NCBI GenBank assembly: GCA_963931925.1
Contig: OZ007579.1
Span: 37,741,566-37,805,565 of the forward strand
Length of the DNA stretch: 64,000 nucleotides
From: Onchidella celtica
Lineage: Eukaryota; Mollusca; Gastropoda; Systellommatophora; Onchidiidae
Direction of reading: 5' to 3'
In this document: piece by piece, positions 63,625 through 64,000 of the stretch
How positions within the stretch are numbered: the stretch's first letter is position 1
Layout of the letters: each line of letters starts with the position of its first letter
The notes under the pieces: generated by a model
Database searches by the model: none
Told to the model about the DNA's origin: nothing
Seen by the model: the letters and a program-made list of their open reading frames with translations, nothing else
Position numbers and translations under genes: made by a program

Positions 63625-64000
63625 GAGACTGAAACTGGTGGAAAATTGTGATTTTAAGCCAACAGTGCCAACTGTTCTTTACTTAAAATACTATTTATAC
63701 AAATTACAATTGTGGCTCTCCTGAATTTCTGCTTAAGCAGATTTCACTGTATTTCTGTTTCTAGATTAAACTCAGAGTAATTCTGACTTTTAATACACAA
63801 CTCAAATTGAGTTTCTGAGTTTGAGTTTGTAGAAAGCACATCAATACGATAACACTAACAGTCACACTGTGATACGAAAAAGCAAGATGTACATTAGACA
63901 GAATATAACAGATCCATACGGACAGGAAGTGACCCTCCCCCTCCCCCTAAAACACCCACCTGAAATGAGATGGGCTGATACTTAATTTTGGTATTGTACA

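Overview
This is a eukaryotic (animal) genomic window, AT-rich, with small exons, long introns and many non-autonomous transposons. Three conserved protein-coding genes can be read exon by exon with in-phase GT-AG junctions. The invertebrate-style clathrin light chain, the transposon mix (a CVDD-type Ty3/Gypsy element, LINE tails ending in GAT repeats, TTAA elements) and the recurrent AGATCTAG motif suggest a lophotrochozoan, probably a mollusc. That placement is inference.

Layout. 1-3709: 3' part of a decayed Ty3/Gypsy retrotransposon (pol and 3' LTR). 3710-14629: no recognisable host gene; a LINE 3' fragment (8690-9365) and a degenerate minisatellite (9660-10055). 14630-28835, minus strand: a nine-exon tubulin cofactor E-like gene (TBCEL) of 946 codons, about twice the usual length because one exon carries a ~500-residue acidic/Ser/His-rich insertion between leucine-rich repeats. 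29822-47462, plus strand and head-to-head with TBCEL: a complete clathrin light chain gene with a tandemly triplicated 126-bp in-frame exon. 47463-52793: convergent intergenic DNA. 52794 to beyond 64000, minus strand: alpha-tubulin, seven exons covering residue 76 to the C-terminal tyrosine; the exon(s) for residues 1-75 lie outside the window.

Introns and spacers are packed with terminal-inverted-repeat elements: five TTAA-flanked (piggyBac-like) elements, three TA-flanked pogo/Tigger-like elements, a pair of MITEs with 8-bp target duplications, four elements with related CAKA...TG ends and 6-bp target duplications, fold-back elements and possible SINEs. Several are nested, which gives a relative order of insertion.

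The two tubulin-related genes (TBCEL, a tubulin-destabilising factor in its family, and alpha-tubulin) flank the clathrin gene; shared regulation is possible but not shown. The most unusual host-gene features are the TBCEL insertion and the clathrin light chain exon triplication. The most unusual mobile feature is the set of elements with 6-bp target duplications.
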